Translations under genes and position numbers: made by a program
Notes under the pieces: generated by a model
Seen by the model: the letters and a program-made list of their open reading frames with translations, nothing else
Database searches by the model: none
Told to the model about the DNA's origin: nothing
Assembly (NCBI RefSeq): GCF_030269445.1
Contig: NZ_BSTJ01000005.1
Location: 62,001-126,000 of the forward strand
Direction of reading: 5' to 3'
Length of the DNA stretch: 64,000 bases
Origin: Actinoallomurus iriomotensis
GTDB lineage: Bacteria > Actinomycetota > Actinomycetes > Streptosporangiales > Streptosporangiaceae
Shown: positions 61,505-64,000 of the stretch, piece by piece
Layout: every line of letters starts with the position of its first letter
Numbering within the stretch: the first letter of the stretch is position 1

Positions 61505-61890
61505 CTACGAGGTCACCGTCGACTCGACGGTGACCAGCATGTCGGTGAGCCACGCGCGTTCGGCCGATGAGGTCACCCGGGCGATGTGCTGGATGCCCGC
61601 CTGGAAGGGGGAGCGGAGTTCGTCCTGGCGCAGCACCCGGTCGTCGTCGACGAAGAACCCCCGTCGCGGGTCCTGGAGGAACTCCAGGCGCTACCGGAGC
61701 ACCCGGGCCTGAGCATCCGCCGACGGCAGCAGGTGCAGGAAGGCCGGCAGCAGGAAGTACTTGTTGCGGTCGCTGATCTCCAGCTCGTCCGGTCGCTCGA
61801 GGCGTCACCGCAGCTCGGCGCGGCCGGCGTCGGTCAGCTCGAAGACGCGGCCCTCCACCACGACAACCAGGCGCTACGCGAGCACCTGGA
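61505..61890 (-). pseudogene. PadR-family regulator remnant with two in-frame stops
   Basis: The minus strand reads VFELTDAGRAELR, stop, RLERPDELEISDRNKYFLLPAFLHLLPSADAQARVLR, stop, RLEFLQDPRRGFFVDDDRVLRQDELRSPF ... AERAWLTDMLVTVEST, then the normal stop at 61505. In intact PadR proteins these parts are contiguous (ELTPAGxAELRRRL ... RAEQAAVLRRRL). The two stops at 61805-61807 and 61691-61693 are in-frame point changes, and the N-terminal winged helix is absent. This is a decayed regulator. Confidence 0.75.
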
Positions 61891-61990
61891 CAGCCGCACC
61901 GGCAAGATCGTAGACCTGACCACCCGCAGAGAAGAACGGCGCGACGGGCCGGTCATCGGGCCCTGCTGACTCGCTGATCCTTCGGGGGCA

Positions 61991-62194
61991 TCACGTCGAT
62001 GGCGCGGTTTGGTCGTTGAGAGCTGCGGTGTACCGGTCTTCAGTTGCGAGTGCGCGCAGGAGCGGTCCGGCTAGCCGCCGTGTGACGGCCTCTGGGGCTT
62101 GGGTAAGTTCGGCCCAGGTGGCGGTGGTTGTTTCGGCGTAGGTGTCTTCGTCGTAGCGTGCTGGGTTGCCGAAGCCCAGGCTCCTGTGAGTCAC
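61991..62194 (-). CDS. Short hypothetical ORF (low confidence)
   Basis: A 67-residue frame (VTHRSLGFGNPARYDEDTYAETTTATWAELTQ, then EAVTRRLAGPLLRALATEDRYTAALNDQ) with lower GC than its surroundings and TGGAG upstream of a GTG start. It could be a small protein or the C-terminal remnant of one. No family recognised. The opposite strand has an equally open stretch. Confidence 0.3.
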   Translation of the reverse strand: MTHRSLGFGNPARYDEDTYAETTTATWAELTQAPEAVTRRLAGPLLRALATEDRYTAALNDQTAPST

Positions 62195-62394
62195 ACAACT
62201 CCAGACCTCGCCATCCAACCTGGGCCTGGGAGGGCCACGTCGCGCGCCTCGCCCGCAGGCACCGCCTGGTGCCATATCAGCCCAGCGGGCCAGTCACCGT
62301 GGGCGCCGACGGCGTCCATCTGGCGGTCTGCTGGTCACTAGGCCGTTCTTGATCGGACAGCCTACGGACCGGTTGCGATTCAACGCCATGTCCC

Positions 62395-62583
62395 ATGAGC
62401 GCATCCGCTGAACGCGACACGGGCGACCACGCACCCACCTTGACAGCCCGACTGCTGGAACAAATCAACGCAGCACAAGGGGATCCTGCCGAGTGCGTGA
62501 CCAGCACACGCGCTCTTGCCGCGTCCCTCGGATCGTCACGGCGCCGCATCCAGCGCATCATCGGCAAAACGCGGCATGGTTAA
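62395..62583 (+). CDS. Small helix-turn-helix protein
   Basis: This 62-residue protein has a C-terminal HTH-like segment, VTSTRALAASLGSSRRRIQRIIGKT. The pattern resembles the HTH of small plasmid or mobile-element proteins, such as excisionase- or replication-type regulators. No ribosome binding site is clear. The neighbourhood is full of remnants, so it may itself be a fragment of a larger replication or transfer gene. Confidence 0.4.
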   Translation: MSASAERDTGDHAPTLTARLLEQINAAQGDPAECVTSTRALAASLGSSRRRIQRIIGKTRHG

Positions 62584-62690
62584 ACGGGACTACGGAGACC
62601 GGACGGCCGATCGCGACTCGATTGCGCCGCATCACTCCGGTCGATGTACGGTGAGCGCCTAGCTGTACGAACCTTTGTGGGAAGGGTGGG

Positions 62691-63041
62691 CTACAGCTTC
62701 TGCCCGATCTCCTCGGCGACCCGGCCCGCGAGGTGAACGGCGCCAGCCCGATAGATTCGCGCACAGCTGATCGCGCCATGGATCACCAGCGAGTGCTTCC
62801 CGCCCCGCATCGGCCGAAGGACCTCCATCGCCCACGGCACGTCGCTCTTTCTGCCGCCCTTGGTGGCCGGCCCCGGCCACCGCTCAGTGCTCCAGCCACT
62901 CGTCAGGCCATGGCTTAGGCAATGCCTGACCTGGATCCAGGCCTGCGACTCTTCGAGCAGTTGCTCCCAGCCGATCGGCTCCGCCTTCCACCAGCTTTTC
63001 GCTCCAACGGCGGGCGGCCTCAGTCGTTCCTCGGCTTGCAA
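62691..63041 (-). CDS. HEPN-like protein, probably truncated at the N-terminus
   Basis: This 116-residue frame has GWEQLLEESQAWIQVRHCLSHGLTSGWSTERWPGP, in which RHCLSH gives the R-x4-H motif of HEPN ribonuclease-fold proteins (R39, H44). KHSLVIHGAISCARIYRAGAVHLAGRVAEEIG follows. The first ten residues (QAEERLRPP) overlap the degraded end of the neighbouring MFS fragment, so the original N-terminus has probably been lost in a rearrangement. HEPN proteins act in abortive infection and toxin-antitoxin systems. No partner minimal nucleotidyltransferase is adjacent. Confidence 0.45.
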   Translation of the reverse strand: MQAEERLRPPAVGAKSWWKAEPIGWEQLLEESQAWIQVRHCLSHGLTSGWSTERWPGPATKGGRKSDVPWAMEVLRPMRGGKHSLVIHGAISCARIYRAGAVHLAGRVAEEIGQKL

Positions 63042-63357
63042 CCCGTAGGGGCGCTGGTGGGCGCGGCCGGGGTGTCCGTGCTGATCCTCGCCGCCCAGTA
63101 CGCCCGCAAACGGGAACTGACCACCAGGATCACCAGCGCGCCGCGGCCCGGACCGAGGAAGACCAGCGGCAGCGTCGACAGCGCGACGACGGCCGGCCCG
63201 GCGGCCAGCACCGTGCGGCTCCCGAGGCGTCCGATGAACCGGCCGGCGATCACTCCCGCGGCCACGGAGGCCAGGCCCGGCACACCGAAGATCAGACCGG
63301 CGGCGACGGCCTCGCTCCCGGCGATTCGATCGTCATCGGGAGCGAGGCCGGCCGGTC
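63020..63357 (-). pseudogene. MFS transporter fragment
   Basis: The minus strand carries GLIFGVPGLASVAAGVIAGRFIGRLGSRTVLAAGPAVVALSTLPLVFLGPGRGALVILVVSS, typical of helices 8-10 of a DHA2-type MFS exporter, with the motif A-like GRFIGRLGSR. It lacks the first seven helices and loses the frame after LVVSS, where an intact gene would continue into FAGxLGG. A one-base shift gives exactly FAGVLGGED in another frame. It is a truncated, frameshifted gene joined to the HEPN ORF. Confidence 0.65.
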
Positions 63358-63361
63358 CGCG

Positions 63362-64000
63362 TCAGTGGCAACGGTGGGGTCCGTCCGGTCGCGGCCGTAC
63401 GGCGCCGAGCTCGTCGGAGTGCCCGGCCTCCAGGCGCGGCCACTGGGCGATGGGGCGTCCGCCCGGCCGCCCCGACGCGGGCTGCCAGCGGGGCGAGCCG
63501 GCGTCGGACCTGGTGTCGGTGCACTCCTGCGGCCAGGCGGGCGGTGAGTCCTCCCAGGACTCCTGGCGTCCGTACACGGTGAGGTCCATGAGCGCGTAGG
63601 CGTAGTCCATCGCCTCGACGCCGCGCCGGGTCGTCCAGTAGGTCTCGAAGACGCGGTCGCCGTCCCGCAGGTAGCAGACCAGGTGGAACAGGCCGGCCTC
63701 GCGCCCGGTGAGCAGGCCGCCGAGGGACGGTTGCGCCGAGTACCAGGGCATCCGCCAGCCCATGAAGTCGCGATAGCGGAGGCTCTCCTCGTAGGAGGTC
63801 CGGGGGTCGGCGCCGCCGACGGCGACGTTGCGGCCCTGGCTGAAGACCGCGTAGGTGATGTCGCGCGAGTGCAGGTGGGACAGCTCGGCGACCTGGCCGG
63901 CGGAGAAGGTGCAGCCTTCGCACTGCTCGGCCGCGGGCCGGGCGGGGTTCCACATGAAGTAGTAGGCGATGAGCTGCCGGCGTCCTTCGAACGTCTCCAG
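63362..64000 (-). CDS. DUF899 (thioredoxin-like) protein, 5' part off window
   Basis: The frame is open to the right edge. At least 212 residues are visible, starting LETFEGRRQLIAYYFMWNPARPAAEQCEGCTFSAGQVAELSHLHSRDITYAVFSQG. DUF899 members are thioredoxin-fold proteins with the FEGRRQLI and CxGC signature, here CEGC, the likely redox pair. The C-terminal DGDRVFETYWTTRRGVEAMDYAYALMDLTVYGRQESWEDSP is typical. About 50 N-terminal residues are probably missing. Function unknown; redox role inferred. Confidence 0.85.
   Translation of the reverse strand: METFEGRRQLIAYYFMWNPARPAAEQCEGCTFSAGQVAELSHLHSRDITYAVFSQGRNVAVGGADPRTSYEESLRYRDFMGWRMPWYSAQPSLGGLLTGREAGLFHLVCYLRDGDRVFETYWTTRRGVEAMDYAYALMDLTVYGRQESWEDSPPAWPQECTDTRSDAGSPRWQPASGRPGGRPIAQWPRLEAGHSDELGAVRPRPDGPHRCH

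Overview
The window is high-GC DNA (about 70% G+C by eye, strong G/C bias at third codon positions, many GTG starts and ATGA/GTGA stop-start overlaps) from an actinomycete. Synteny, DUF397 and DUF5999 proteins, TetR/MarR abundance and an SERSERI mini-ORF repeat suggest Streptosporangiales or Thermomonosporaceae (Actinomadura-like). That placement is an inference, not a proof.

Left end (1-12.9 kb): a methyltransferase/glycosyltransferase fusion running off the left edge, an aminoglycoside-phosphotransferase-fold gene behind a tiny upstream ORF, two hydrolase/reductase genes, and a secreted GH20 hexosaminidase with a TAGGAA-N3-TTCCTA palindrome upstream. A decayed DUF397 locus follows. Then come a PgsA-type phospholipid synthase, a mannose-1-phosphate guanylyltransferase fused to a degenerate phosphomannomutase, a membrane-anchored hydrolase, a hypothetical and a 2H phosphoesterase.

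Conserved core (7.7-27.9 kb): the order pgsA, DUF881, sbp, DUF881, garA, ftsR, DUF151, MerR, gcvP matches the M. tuberculosis Rv1822-Rv1832 block. Here gcvH is missing between the second DUF881 gene and garA. A 1 kb non-coding field of degenerate repeats follows the DUF151 gene. A flippase-like kinase fusion and a TetR/DrrAB efflux locus are inserted before gcvP. gcvP is preceded by a tandem glycine riboswitch and an extra perfect hairpin, and ends in a strong palindromic terminator.

Middle (27.9-49.6 kb): a frameshifted XRE remnant, a TPR protein, a PPOX protein, hydrolases, DUF5999, and a lutABC lactate-utilisation operon whose LutB and LutC both lack conserved internal segments. lutC is preceded by two tandem 73-bp units, each a mini-ORF plus Shine-Dalgarno sequence; a third copy precedes a hypothetical gene at 38.5 kb. 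A stand-alone 668-residue TnpB-like RuvC nuclease follows. Next are an AlkD-like protein, a DUF2236 oxygenase and its TetR, plsC, a NarL-type two-component pair, a compact second Rho factor with a pyrimidine-rich leader, a low-GC papain-fold candidate, and glmS with a conserved small partner.

Right end (49.6-64 kb): an accessory zone of divergent regulator/effector pairs (TetR, MarR, AraC, MFS exporters, FAD monooxygenase, cupin), most with a recognisable palindromic operator in the shared spacer. The last 4 kb after an NnaR-like HemD-wHTH regulator holds broken genes: a PadR remnant with two in-frame stops, a small HTH ORF, a HEPN-like ORF, a truncated MFS gene, and a DUF899 gene entering from the right edge. 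No tRNA, rRNA, CRISPR array or complete insertion sequence was seen.
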